Source of the DNA: Owenia fusiformis
Taxonomy: Eukaryota > Annelida > Polychaeta > Sabellida > Oweniidae
Reading direction: 5' to 3'
DNA: 64,000 nucleotides
NCBI GenBank assembly: GCA_903813345.2
Contig: CAIIXF020000005.1
Span: 9,367,375-9,431,374, forward strand
In this document: positions 1 to 15,000 of the stretch, piece after piece
How the letters are laid out: each line of letters begins with the position of its first letter
Position numbering within the stretch: the stretch's first letter is position 1
Program-made: the position numbers and the translations under genes
The notes under the pieces: model-generated
Told to the model about the DNA's origin: nothing
What the model saw: the letters and a program-made list of their open reading frames with translations, nothing else
Database searches by the model: none

Positions 1-3000
1 TCAGATCCTACTTGGCCATGGAGGGATTCATTTTTAAATTGTACTCTGCGCATTCTCATTTAATGGAATTTAAAATCTATAATAACATTCAATTCAAAAA
101 GGTTTTTACATGTTATGTTCTATATTTTACAGACAAAGAATGATAAATCTGTTGGTCACTTCCACCTTGACCAGTTCACTCCAACAGATGTCTGTCAAAA
201 ACTTACAGAACTCTTGCCCTCACTGTGTGCTCACCTAGAGGGCGCCAGTGCATTCTTTCAAGTAAGTGAAAACTTTTAAAAAGAAAGCATGAGCCATTTT
301 CTTTTGTAATGTTATTCTCAAACAATGCACAATCGCATTAAGCTATTAAATATACATTTATGACACTCGTTTTGAAGTTGTGATTTGTGCGCATATTTTT
401 TATTCGCCAAATGATCAAAAATCGTTATTAATGTATCAGTTTTGGAATATGTGATATAAAAACTTTTGGACTGATTTTTATTTAGTTTATGAATTCAAAA
501 ACTTGTGATATCATACAGGAATGACTTATACAATTTTAGATATTTTCTGAATAAAGCCTTAATGGCTTAGTTTTAGTGATGATTCTTTTCAACATATTTC
601 ATAGACGATGATAGCTGAGAATGATGGTGTATTAGATGGTCCCGGTTGTCATAGTGATGAAGCAAACACAATGGCCCGTTGCTATCATCATATTCTACAA
701 ATAATGCTTTCTCTTCTTTCATGGTAAGTTCAATTTTTTACCTATATGTTTAAAGCTCCATTCAGAATAAATCAACAACAAAGCGAGTTATTTCTTTACA
801 TGTGCTAGAAATATTTAACCTCATTCGAATAAAACCGATGACATATGATATCTAACTGTGGCTCTAAGCAAATTCCCTTACAGTGAACATACATGTACAA
901 TATATACACTTTGCTATCAGACCTCATTTATAATATGGGCCTGTTTTTATGACTAGATGGGGAAAATATGACAATAGAATATGGGATATAATTGCTTACC
1001 TCCATTGTAAAGTAAATAAACAAGGCCCATATAATGGAATCCATACTCACACCATCTCTGCATTGCAAAGAATGGAGTGAACTGATAGGAGGATGAGATA
1101 TCTCACAATGCACGTAATGCCATTTTATAGGTGTGGTCATCAGTTGCCTGAGAATAGAGTCAGGTTGAAGGAACTATTGGGTGTCCTTGCATCAAGAACC
1201 AAAACATTTAGTCAGTCGCAACTTCCTATATTAGACCTGTACAGGTAAGAATAATTATTACCCAGAGTTTATGTCACCAAAACAAGTGGTGACATATTGT
1301 TATGATCTCCGACTTTTTTGTGGATGGTGTTCTGTGGTTGGTGTTTGGCATCTGTAACAAATGGCAGGTGGTGACATTTTGCATGCATGTATGCATGTGT
1401 TTTCATCATAATTATTGTCTCTCATGTTAGGGGTGTAGTATATTTAAAAAGTTTAAAAAGTGTAATTTATTATCCCAGCGAACAAAGTTAGAGGGGGATA
1501 TATTTTGTGCTGATGCCTAGAGACAAAGGAGCTTTGCTTTTACTTCTCTTATTAGTTGCTGTTTTCTAGTTTCAATAAGCAAAGTAGGAATATATGTAAT
1601 ACAATACAAGATTAAAAAATATATAGCACAGATTTTTATGCACAAAAACATTATTGGCAGAATGATTTGACAACCATGCATTTTGTATCACATTTTGACT
1701 GACTGAAGGGTGGTATTAAAGGAACTGTCTATTCTGTATGCCCCATTTTTTTGGCTCACACAGTGAGCCTATGGGATCGACCAGGCGTCAGTCCATTGGT
1801 CCGTCCATCCTTCAACATTGGCCGCACAAATTAAAACTGCTATTTTGATTGAGTCATATCCACATTCATTTTATGCATATCCACAATGCCTATTTGACCT
1901 ATCATCGCCATTTCCCAAGTTTGCCCGGTTTCCAAGAAATTGCTGATTTTGACGTCAAAAGTAGAACTTTCAAATAACTTGTAGTAGTAGTTGCTGTATA
2001 TGCAACTTATGTTCTCTGAAGATTTCAAAGCTCTTGAAATTACAGTTTTTGGTGTTTACTCTATAAAAGGACGATTCTCGGTTTGGAGAACGAAGTTCAT
2101 CAATCTAAATGAGCATTATCCCTGCTTCGGACAAATTTGATTTTTTTACATAATATAGATTTGAATGTCTTCTTTTGAATAGTCATACTTTAATTTGGGT
2201 AATATTTCTAGATTTTTCGCAAAAAATATATTAGCGCAGTACACTGATGAACTTCTTTCCCCAAATCGAGACTTGTATTTTATTGAATCAGTCTAATTGA
2301 GCATTATCCCTGCTTCAGACCAATTTGTTATTTTTACAACTTGTAGATTTAAATGTCCTCTTTTGAATATTCATAGTTTAATTTGGGTAATATTTCTATA
2401 TTTTCAATGAAAAAAATTATTAGCCCCGGAGACTGTTCTCCAAACCGAGAATCGTCCTTTGACAAAAAGTAGGACTCATTTTCAAGAAACTTTCTCAGTC
2501 AATGGCAGGTTTTGTGATTGACAAGTTTCTCAAAGTTTGCCTTATACTTGATCATTTCTTGCAATGAATTACATCATTACTAGATTGAAGCATTCCCTAC
2601 ATATTGCTCAATATATGTCAGCATCAGATTTTTACCATTTTTGAGATATTTGACGTCAAAATACCAGTAAAAATAAGATATTTTTCAACTTGCTTCAATT
2701 TAACCAATTTTTTTTGAAAATCATCTACAAATTGCCAGGAGTTCAAATCTGGCATTAGTTTTAGGATTTGACCTTTATTTGACCTTCAGTGACCTTTGAA
2801 AGGTCAAAAAAGTTGATTTTTCAAATTGATTTTTGGATGTAAATCTTAATCACAAAAGACCTTACTGAGCTCTGAATAAGTAACATTTTCAAGGTCAAAG
2901 GTCCTCAAACTAGGTCACACAACTGTGCTATCTAAGTTTCTCAAAGTTCAAGACTACAAATCCAAATCAATATTTTTGTTTGAAAGTCAAGATATACATT

Positions 3001-6000
3001 CCTCTGAAGGTTCCAAACTGTGTGAGCACAGGACCGTGGGTCCTTTATTTGTATGCTGAAATCCTCGTATTACCTAGCATCTCTTGGGTTCACATCTAAA
3101 AAGATACTCTAATGGCCCTAGTAAGTCGTTCATTATTATTCCATCTAACGAAGCCATTTTTATGTGCGTTATTTTACAATTTTTGCTACAACTGCAAAAA
3201 GTGGTGGAGGGATTTTGTAAAAGTAGCAGCCATGGCTGTTCGATGGGATTTGCTACTTTCGGCATTGCTGTTGTCTTGTTTGATTATAATTCCTCTTTCA
3301 TCTTTTCTGGTCCAGGTGTATTGTCCTTGATAATCCGTGGAATAGTTTCACTACATAGTTTTGCAATGTCTTTCCCATAGTCTGCTATCACAGTGGGCTC
3401 TAATTCTAGAGATATTGCTGTGTTTCTTCCATCTGTACTGCTGGTAGGCCAAGGTGGTAGGTTAGGGCCATTTGGGTCACTGAAAAAATTGAGTTTTTAT
3501 AACTGGTGTAGTAAGTCATCGAAGGAAAATTGAATCAACATGATTATGGAAAACTAAGCCAGAGGTTGATGAAAAAATTTGATAAAATTAGGTTATGGGT
3601 AGGTTAGGGCCATTCAGGTTACTGAAAAAGTTTGAGTATTCACACAAATACCTGACTGGGTTTGTTCATATGTTAATATTATTTGTAAATTGTATTCGCC
3701 ACCCACATGAACCACAACAGAGTTTATTGTTATTTGGTCTTTGAGCTCTTATCCCATGATTTTACTAGGATATCTTATTCTGATTAAATTCTAATTATTG
3801 TGGGTCCCCTAATGCAAATATCATTTCTACTCACCCAGTTTTTGCAAAGTTGAGCCAATAGTTTACAAATAATTCTTCCATACGAAGATCCTCTTTGGTA
3901 TAAATAACATTGCTGAACATTGGCTCTTGGCTGTTGTTAGTATGGCTTGAACCATAGCAGAAGAAAATATCATCACCATGGTCTGTTTCTATATAGCTTG
4001 GCCTGAACTTCATTAGGTGACTTGGCCCTTTATTCAGCACATAAAACTTTACATCTGCGCCTATATCTGTAATTGAAATAAAGAAGACGTTATTGTTAAA
4101 ATTCATAACTTGTTAGATACCTCAGAAAAATTACTTTATTCTCAAATCATGCCATCTTTTGTAATAAATGTTATACATGATGGTTTTTAGTCTGTAAAGA
4201 TTCCATTATGAGCTCATGTCGCCATTCATTGGAAATACAATGAATAAGTTTATATTAAAGTATTATATTAAAGTTAAGTTCATTAGTCTGCTTGTTTCTT
4301 ACTGTACCTCTTAATTTGTTAGCAGTTCTTATTACTGGAGCATTAAGTGTTAAATCTCCGCAAACTCTTGCTGTTGCTTTGACCAGCTCTTCCTCTGTCG
4401 GGTCAGAAACTTGGAAGTAGTGATCAATGAGAGCTACAATGAACATGACATCACAGTGTATTTCTGATATGAGTGGTTCACAACTCATACAAGAGGCTGC
4501 CTATTTGTATGTCTATGTATAAGTGCACATAAAAGAACATAGGGCTCCTTCAAGGAGGGGTTTCTGGGTCTGTCGTGTAGGTTGATTAACACGGGTTAAA
4601 AAATTACGACCCAACATATACAGAATACATCCGTGAGGTATTGCTCACCTTCATTGGTGGTAAACAAAATACTATACAAAATAACTAAATTTCACACAGA
4701 AGAGGCTTCCTTGAAGAGTACATATCCCAATACTTCATTTTGTTGAATGAGTACTTAACAGGTATTAACCAGACCTATTGATACTGTGAGCTTGCTTGGG
4801 AGATCATGGCTAAGGCTAAGGCGCAGGCTATGCCTATTAGCAAACTGGGCGGTATACTCAACGAGGATCTTCAAATGCAATCTTAATGCAGGCTACCATT
4901 TTGCATAACACAAGGAGGGGTTAATTGTTTCCTAATAGAATATTAATATCAATGGTTCTATTATAAACTGCAACCCTCACCATAGAATAATAATATCAAT
5001 AGTACCATTATAAACTGCAATCCTCACCATAGAATAATAATATCGATACTATCATTATAAACTGCAATCCTCACCATAGAATAATAATATCAATAGTACC
5101 ATTATATACTGCAATCCTCACCATAGAATAATAATATCAATAGTACCATTATAAACCGCAATCCTCACCATAGAATAATGAAATCAATAGTACCATTATA
5201 AACTGCAATCCTCACCGTAGAATAATAATATCAATAGTACCATTATAAACTGCAATCCTCACCATCTGTTAGTCCATCATATAATGGTTTATTGTCTTCA
5301 CTTGGAGGGGCTATGTATTTATTGTATTGTATTTTGTTTACCACCAATGAAGGTGAGCCAATAGTACCATTATAAAGAGCAGTCCTCACCATCTGCTAGT
5401 CCATCATATAATGCTTTATTGTCTTCACTTGGAGGGGCTATGTCTATGGACATCACCAACACCGTCTTCATGTCATTTCTCCAGTTTTCCAGTGTCTTCT
5501 CAGCAAAAAATGTTGGCATCATTTGAGGTATGAACATGTAGCCTATGAACATATAAATGAGTCATGTTTGATCCCAATGAAAGAAATACACATAACAAAC
5601 ACACATGTTTACAAATAACATCACTATTTGATATCAAATCTACAGTTTGTTGAATGACTTAATGTTATCATTTTAGGATTTGGAGATAAAGATCTTAAAA
5701 TATGTGAGCACATTGGCCAAAAAGGAAATCTAAATTATGTTGAATAAAATACAGTTAAACATTGATTAAACATTCAGTACTCTTCTATTCAATATTTCAG
5801 CTACTGTCTAATGGCTCCCCGATCAAAGACACACTTTAAACCACATGTTCATCTCGAAAAGAACCCAAAATTTCAAGGGACATGAAAAAATACCTTCCAT
5901 ATCATTGATTCCATATATGAACTTAATCCTTTTAAGTTGTTCTTGAATTTCTTTGTCTTCAAGGAGATCATTGGGGTGTTTTGGAAAAGATGTTTCCCCA

Positions 6001-9000
6001 AATCTGAGAGCCCACATCCAATCAAGTGGTGGATCATCCTCTTTTAGTGGTGTTGGTCTTATTAAGTCCATATATGGCTTTGTTCTCAAACAATCCAACA
6101 CTTCATCTTTGTTTTCTGATTCACAACCTATAAAGTAGGCATTTTTTTATCACAACTTTATTTTAATTAACAAACAACCAAATATTATTTTGGACCAATC
6201 TATGGCGCAATCTCTTTTCTTATCATTGTTAAAAGTCTGAAATCACAGAGCTATTGAGGTCTTTGGCAATGGGCAGAATATAATCTGAAGTCATATATTT
6301 GTCATAAATCGTAGAATTGAGGTCTTTGTTATGATTCTAATATGATAAACCAGAAAAATAACTATTTGCATTAACGAAATTTAGTGGTCATATTCAACCC
6401 ACCATAGACCAATTAAATAATAAATTGTTCTTGTGACATCAAATATCATATTAGAATTTTTGTTTAAAGCTAGAACCTGGTTGACAAGTTGAATAATTAT
6501 GTAAAATCTACCTGTCATTGTAGCTAGAGTGTTGACATTAACATTCTGCATTTCTTGAGACTGGATACTGTATGGTGTATATGTAATTGTACCACTCTGA
6601 CCAATAACCTTATTAAACAAGCCCGTAGCCAGTGGTGAAATTGACAGTGCATTGACAGACCAACTGCCGGCACTTTCTCCAAATATGGTCACTTGGAATG
6701 GATCTCCGCCAAATGATGCAATATTTTTCTGGACCCATTTTAGAGCCATCACCTGGTCAAGGAGATTCTGGTTACCAGGAGCGTTCTCATTGTCAGTTGA
6801 CAGCATACCTGCGCAGAATAAGATTCAAGTTCACCATCATCATTCATGGATTTTCTATGTTAATGTAGAATCATGTTTTACCAAATACCTTGAGTTTTAT
6901 TCAAAGGATTTTGATTCACAAAAGTCAGATAGAATAAATCATGTTTTAAGCCTTTAGACAAATTTGATGAATCGTGTTTTACCAAATGCCTTGAAATTGA
7001 TTTCAAAGATTTTGATTCACCTAGTATTCAAACTTGGATAGAATAAATAATGTTTTAAGCTAGTATCTTGTGACTGATTAAATTAATCATGTTTTACCTA
7101 GTGCTGCTAGTCTGTAGTTGATGCTGACCACCACCACATCTCCAAGAGAAGCCAAGGCAGTCCCATCTGGTATCCTACCACTTCCTGGGAATGGGAAATG
7201 AAAGGGAAAATGGAAATAACCTTTTTTCTCTCATTTCCTGAAAAAATCACTGGAAAACCCGCAACACTAGTAGTCACTTTTATGCTGGCAAAATATGATG
7301 ATATGATAGAGCTTGAGGTGCAGCATGTCATTGGCCAAGCTACAGAAAAATGAAATTATGTGAAATATGAAATGAAATGAAATATACTGTAGATGAAAAC
7401 AGTAAACAGACAGCCATGGGGTGATATTTAACTTAAGGGGGTCTAGGGTAACTTAAGTTAACAAAGGGTGAGGATTCAGAAACTAATGACATTTGCGCTT
7501 GAAAATTCCTCGAAATTTAATAGTGGCCAAATGGGGATATTACAAATTATGCCAAATTGAATGGCGTTAAAATATACCGGGAGTACAGTATCAATTCCTG
7601 GAAATGGGAATAAGGAAATGAATGGGAAAATGGGAATAAGTTATTTTCTTCCAGTTCTTGGAAAAAATAAACAATCACAAAGGAAAACTATATGTAATCA
7701 AGATAGAAAACAACCAAAAGAATGTCTAGCTGGTCAAATAATATGATCATGAAGCTGTAACATCTTATTATCCTGGTTTATCCTACCTAGTGCATAGCCT
7801 CCACCATGGATCCAAAACATCACGGGTAAATTAGCCTTTTCATTGAGTGTTGGGGTATAAACACTGAGCACTAAACAACTCTCATTGTCATGCTCTTCAA
7901 TCTCTCCATATCCATAGTCTTGGAATAATTCCTTCATTAGAACATAATCCTGGGGACACTCAACCACTGCAAATAGAAATATTAAGCTCGTACTGTGGTG
8001 TTTTAATTACCTCTGTTAATTACTATAGCAACTTTCTACATTACATTTTTGTTTTATTATCCCAACGAACGAAGTTTGGTAGGGATATAGTGAACCTCTC
8101 TTTCTATCCATCTGTCTGTCAGTCAGACCGTCCACCCGGAAGATAACTCGAATACTAGTGGATGGATTTCTTTCATATTTGGTGGAAAGATGTATATTGG
8201 TAAATAGTTTTACGCAAAAAAAAATTCTCAAGATGGCCAACACTTTAAAAATGGTTGGTTTTTTATTTTGAACCAAAGTAATAAATATTATTGTTTGAAA
8301 TTTTGGTAGTATATTCACAACATCTATCTATTTCACATATATTCCCTGTTTTTCACCCTGACCCCCAGGGGCCGTGTATTGGGGTATGTCTCCTGATCTA
8401 TTCAAACTATGACTATTTTATACTAAAATTAAAGGGATGTTTAGAGTACTATTAGAGTATATCACAATAATGGTCTTGTTTTTCTACTATATACTTTATG
8501 ATTTGTGCCTTTGAAACTCCTAAATGGAAATTCTGATATATCTCTAAAATAAGTCTTAATATCTGCCAATTTAATCAAGGAGAGAGTAGATGATAAATAA
8601 TTACATTGTGACATTACAGATTAATTAATATATGTCTAGTGTTCATTGGGATTTGGTACCAGTTAACATTTCATATCTGTCTGTGCCAGAGGTCGTGAGG
8701 CCATGTATTGTACCTGTGAATGCACACAAGAAATATGAAGGACACTTTAATGAAAGGACTCAAGTACATGTATGTATATGATAGCTAGATTCTCAAATAT
8801 TTTTATAACTGATACAACATAACCCAGGGTGTACTCTTTGTGTGTTATACAGAATATATTAAGTTCGCTATATAACAGTCAGACTTCTCCTTTATATATG
8901 ATGCACATTCACATTGTACAACATTCATGACATCAAATTCCCCCTTTGGCAGTAATATACCATTATTCATATTTCCCGCAAGGATAATCAAAGACCCATA

Positions 9001-12000
9001 CTTGCTTGTGTAGCATCTAGCTCCCCCACCCAAGGTTCTACTTCCTTAGGGGCTTTGAATCTCAATGGTCCAATGGGTTGGGTGGCATAAGGAATTCCTC
9101 GGAAGTTATAGATAGGTTTAACTGCATTGTCTAAGGTGTAGCTAAGGGTGCCTCTAATACTGCCATCTTTGATTGTATGCACCACTGTAGGCCCATCAGC
9201 TGCTACACAACCTAAAGATAAAAAAACACCATTACATGTGCAAGCAAGATTATCATTAAGTTTGTGAAAGGATTGCCCCAAAACAATGTATTTGAAACTG
9301 ATTTATTTAATGAAAGATCCCCTTGAACAAAGTATCTGGTATTTGCAAAAATGTATTTGAAATACACAGTTGGATTTCAAACTAAAATGGCAATCGTAAG
9401 AACCAAAATGGGAGACTTTTCAAACAAACAGCTATTTGTATAGTGTTTGGTTTGTATGGCTCCTATTATTTTTAGGTCTGCTATAATATTTGCTCACCAT
9501 ACCTGTGGAACAGTAAGCTGCAAACATCTACCTATATATTGGCTTAGTAGATATGAATGTAAGACACAAGAGGTCTAAGGTGTTTAATTAATCTATGAAA
9601 GGGTTACTCTGATCTTGTTAATTTGTCTGTACCAATACAAGGGAAATAATATAATAGTATAACATGAATTGTCCTAGTCTGATCAATCTCAATTCATATT
9701 CGGGAAGTTCATATTATGGAAAAATAAAAATTTTACTTACCATATATTCCAAGGAGTAAAATTGTAAGGCTTGCTCCTAACATGTTAAATGCCTTGGTGT
9801 CTGACACTATCTCCAGTCTTGGGATTATAGTTCAAATGTAATGTACCTGTATTTAGACTTTGTTCAGAAATTGTATTGTATTGGTCAGGCAAACATAGTT
9901 AAGTCTTAATGTTCACACACATAAAGTGAGGCAGGTTATTCATGCAATACAATCAAACATGCTGACACTGACTATTTTGTTAAGCATGAAATCATTCCTT
10001 AAAATGCAATGATTCATTCTTCAGGCACTGTACTAATGTATGTCAGAGTCAATAGCAAGTGCTATAATTGACCTGGGTTATTGCAGGCCTATTGTATGTC
10101 CTACTATACCGATACCACTGCTTATAGTGAATACATTAATCATTGTATTATTAATGACATGCACCCCTACATACCAGCTAAAAAAACATTTAAAGAGATA
10201 TTCCTGGCCAGACCATTTCTATTCTGATATGGGTATTATAATCATATTATACTTTCTATATTCAGCAAAACATGGAAAAATGTTTGTTTTTTCTTTTAAA
10301 CATCTACGATGCATCGCTACAATTTGAACAGGGATACGCAAAATGGTGGTTAGTGTCTAAGAGAAACAAGTGGGAGTCCTTCACTGCGTCATCAGCAGGT
10401 ATCTCAGTTTCAACAGCATTTCGCCCCTTAACCTGTATGCTTCCACTGAGTGGGGCAGTGATGGCTGATCTTAGCCATCACTCGCTGAAGGACACCACCT
10501 GTCTTTCCTCTTCAGCCAAATCCACCTTGAGCTGGACTCTGCTACCATACCAACTGCTTTGATTGCTGACTTAAATATAGTCAATATTGATCATTTAAAA
10601 ATGAAATGTTCATTTTAAGTAAGCTGCCATCTTTAGAGATTTCAGTCAGAAAGTGATGTCATAGAATCAACCTAAAAGATGGCAGCCGACTGGAATTGAG
10701 CACTTCATATTGACCAAATCAAAACATTTTTCTGATTTTTGCTAAACATGGAAAGTATATCTATTCAGTGAAGATCCCAGATAAGGCCATAAAAAATAGA
10801 TGCTTTGTTACGCAATAAAGATAAGCTGTCCGCCTGTCTGTTTGTTCATCCATCTGTCCATTTGTCTGTTGATTTGTCTGTGGGATAACTCAAATACCAG
10901 TATTGGTTCAAATTTTATAGCATTGTGCCTCAAGAAGGAACTTTCAATGTGGGCGCTCAATTCAAAACAGAAAAGCCTGCCTTTTTTGTAAAACTGAAAT
11001 CTTTGATAACTCAAAAATGTGTTGACTGATTTGATTTAAATTTCATATGCTGATACCTTTGGATATAGAATACCAGTTAAACAAAAAGTAGGAAATTTTA
11101 TTTTGTAATGTCTAATAGAATATGTTTTGTTCAGTAGGATTTGCTACTCTGTGGTGTCGCAGTTTTCTAGTTTTCTGTGTGAACACAAATCACAAAAATT
11201 CTAGACCATTTGTTGTATTGCACAGTCATTGTGACAATTTGTATTATTTCAGAGATACATTCAAGTACTTTGAAAACTTTGTTAGTGATGTGCCAAATAT
11301 CTCTACTGCTGTTCTCCTGACTCGGCTCCTTGTTACCATAGCAACCAAAACAGAGAAGGAGGAATTCAATAAACGAATAGGTAAGTTTCATCTTATCTTA
11401 GTAATGTAAGAGTAATCTATGATTAATAGCTTCTTTACCATTTTCAAAAATATAAACTGTGATTATACCATTCTAATTAAGTACAAATAGATGTGAATAT
11501 ACTGTGAGATTTTAAAATGGTTAATGATAATGAATCCTATTTTTCGATTAAATTTGAAAAGTGCTACATTGCTTGTCTTGTGGTGATGGGTATTCAAATA
11601 GTGAGAAAATTGCTTTAAACATGCTGGGTAATTTGCAAACCAGCTGATAGTTTATATATTGTTGCATGGTTTTTCATTTCAGAAACTGTGACAGGTGCAA
11701 TTTTGAAGAGGGAATGGTTCAATGAAGATGGGGAGCGGGAAAAAGGTGCAAAGTTTAATGAAAACTTGCAAATTTTACTCAAGTATGTCAGAGATTTTTT
11801 ATTCCAATATTACAGAAATAATATTTAATGAATATATTCTGAAGTTTGATTTCAAATCAGATAATGTAAAAGGTGAGCATATGTTGATAATTTGCCATAT
11901 CCACCAACAATTCATTTAATAATTTGTACATTCATACAAATTCAAAAGGATTATACAGCTTACCATACATGTGCAATCTATATAGCATATAGCTAAAACA

Positions 12001-15000
12001 AAAAAAAATGGAAAAAGAACCATTGTAAAGCACTATCATAGTTATAAGGAAACATCCCAAACATTCAAATCATTGATGTAATACCACATATAGATGTCAA
12101 GTGACTCCCACCCCTTCCCCACCATTAAAGGGATATTCCTTGCGAGCTCATTTCTCTCTCGATATGTTAGCTATGGCTATAAGATTTCACACAGGATAGA
12201 CTAGGAAGTAAGGACCAATCGTGTAGGTGATTGTGTAGATTACTGTAGATTATACTGTTATGGGCAAGTTCTTAAAAGTGTCTAGTCGATGACATCACTT
12301 CCTGTGTGAAATCTTAAAAGACGCCTCCTGGAAATGAGCAATCCACTTTTAAATGATCAATTTTGACCGTCTCAAAATATTTTACCAAGTTTTGCTCTTT
12401 ATGGAATATGAATAGTATAAAAATGGTTATAGCTACTATATCAAGAGAAAAATTGGCTTTATATATACATTTTGTTCATAGCAAAGCGCTTTAAAAGGAC
12501 ACATATTTTTCATCTGCAGGTACCATGTGGAATACAGTGAAGACAAACTAAGCCAGTTAGAGGCAATATCATCTGTCGGAATACCAGAGCTAGTCGAAAC
12601 ACACAAGAAAGGATGTTCAGAGACATATCCAACTTTGACCAGGTTAATATTTATTTATTTTGTAATGGCATAATTGCTGTATTTTACGATGAGATAAACA
12701 AAGGAAATAGACTAAAAGTTACATTTTATGATATTCACTGTACCTATATGCATGTACTGTATAAATATTCTTGATTATTTTTGATACATAATAATAGATT
12801 ATTGAGCTGTTGTTTTTATTTATTAATTTTTTTTCATTGAGGGCCCATTTAAAGTCATCAGCAAAATGCATTTCATTGTCACCAAAATAAATGACAATAT
12901 ATATTATTTTTTAAAGTGAAGTACGTGGACTATATGTTTATATTTATGACCAAATTGAAAGTGATGCCCAAACATTTTTTATGTGAGAAAATGCTGTAGA
13001 ATAACAAAGGCCTTTAGAATGATTATGGAAGTGAATGATTTTTCAAGAAATTCTAGAACAGAAGGATTGAGTGTGTAGAATATATATGTACAGGGTGTCC
13101 TGGTCTACCTATTTATATTCACTATATTTTCTCTGTCAAATGTAGGTGCTCCTATCCTGTGTACTACAAGGTGCTACTGTCAGAACTGGTAGATCATGTC
13201 AAAAACTTTTCGATATCAAAACAAACAGAAACTGCAGAGGTAAAATTTGTTTAAAATTTGTGAACATCAATTATAATATTCTCAAATTAAACGTAATTCA
13301 TAAATAGTTATCATTTACTTATTACTCAGAATCACTAAAGGAGGATAGCTGGTTTTAAGGACAGTTGTAATTCAATAAAACCTGCACTGTGAGAACTTGG
13401 TGTGCATTATATTATATAATAATAAAATGATTCAATGGTCTCCTCACTAAGGGAGCAAAGACTTAGAGCTGCTGCACTCAGTTGAAAATTTCAAAAACCT
13501 CATGCCACCCTGATAAAAATTTCAAAAATGTCATGTCAAACATAGTTTGACCTCATTGGATTAAATGAGCATTTAGCGAGTTGTTGAGGAAATAACCCTT
13601 GGGAAATTGCTGTGTTGTTGCATTTATGTATTGTATACAGCTACCGTACATTGATTCTGATTTCGTGATTGTCGCTTTGTAGAGTCGTCTGGAGAAGTTA
13701 ATAAAGTGGAACTTGGCTGTAAGAATCTTCCACATACTTGTCAACCTTATTAAGGTAGGATTCTTTTACCTTTATATTGATTTCAGTTTTCATGTCACCA
13801 CCAGAAGTTGTGACATATTGTTATAGCCTCCAACTTAATTGTGGACGGTGTTTGACAATAACTTACAAGGTGGTGACATTTTGTTGTGTTAATTAATGCC
13901 TTGTTTTTTCATTATATCCATGTGTACCTGGATACAGGCAATAAATGATAACTTCTATGATGCATTTATTTTATTTCAGGCATTTGATGCAAGAACCAAT
14001 CTAGGTGCTGTACTGAAATATGGGCGTCAGTTTGTTGATCACTTCCTGCGCAGTGGCATGCCACTCATGGATGGGATGTTTAGGGCACACAAAGAGGATG
14101 TACAGGGTTTACTTAAGAACCTTCAGCTTAGCACCAGGTCATTACATCACATGTGTGGACATTCCAAGGTATTTGATTATAATGTTTGTTATCAGTACAA
14201 TTAGGCAATGTGAGGACACAAAGTGTCACCACAATAAAAATATAACTTCAACGTTGCTGTGATATGGATTTTATGACTTCCTTTTATATTCCTGATTTTA
14301 CTAAAGTTGGTTTCATTCATAAAAAATGTTTCAGATCCTCAAAGATGTGTCCATTACAAAGCAAGTGCCACTGTTGAAGAAGACTCTAGAGGCATTTGTG
14401 TATAGAGTGAAAGCCATGCTGACATTGAACAAGTGCCTGGAAGCATTCTGGATGGGCAATCTCAAAAACAGAGACTTAAAGGTGCCCTTCTCATGTTTTT
14501 AATATAAATTGGCATGAAACAAATCATTCAGAAAAGAAAACAGGCACATTTGAAAAACAATACAGTGTAAAATAAACTTCTTGACTAACCTTTCTCAGTA
14601 AACATACACAACTCATACCCCTTCACTCATACCATTCTGCCAGCAGTCCATATAAGGCAAAACATTGCAAAACACCTTAAGATCATGTTAACTTTTGTTC
14701 TATTTGAAAATATGTGAAACTGTAATGTATGTACATGATCTTGATCATAGTGTGAAGGTTTGTCAGATAATATTTTAAATAAAAATCAAATTCCAATGAT
14801 GAAACAACAAGTACTTTACAGGGGGAAGAGATACTGTCCCAGGTGTCTCACAATGCAGATGGTTCAGACACAGATAATGATGCAGAAAGTTTACCAGAGG
14901 ACTCCAGTTCAGACAGTGAACAGGTGAGATCACTTGATGAGATTATTTTTGTTATTGATTATGATTAATAGGTATTTTGTATAGTATTACACATTGGATA

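Noticed and set aside
3084-3380. Two plus-strand ORFs of 72 and 98 residues
   Set aside because: Partly antisense to the carboxylesterase last exon, with no family features or splice support.
7107-7331. 74-residue minus ORF ending [10 protein letters not shown]
   Set aside because: Out-of-frame reading through carboxylesterase exon 4; the spliced frame gives the family-like [19 protein letters not shown].
10040-10562. Two 95-96 residue plus ORFs in the FANCD2 intron
   Set aside because: Lie in a dispersed repeat and lack domain or codon features.
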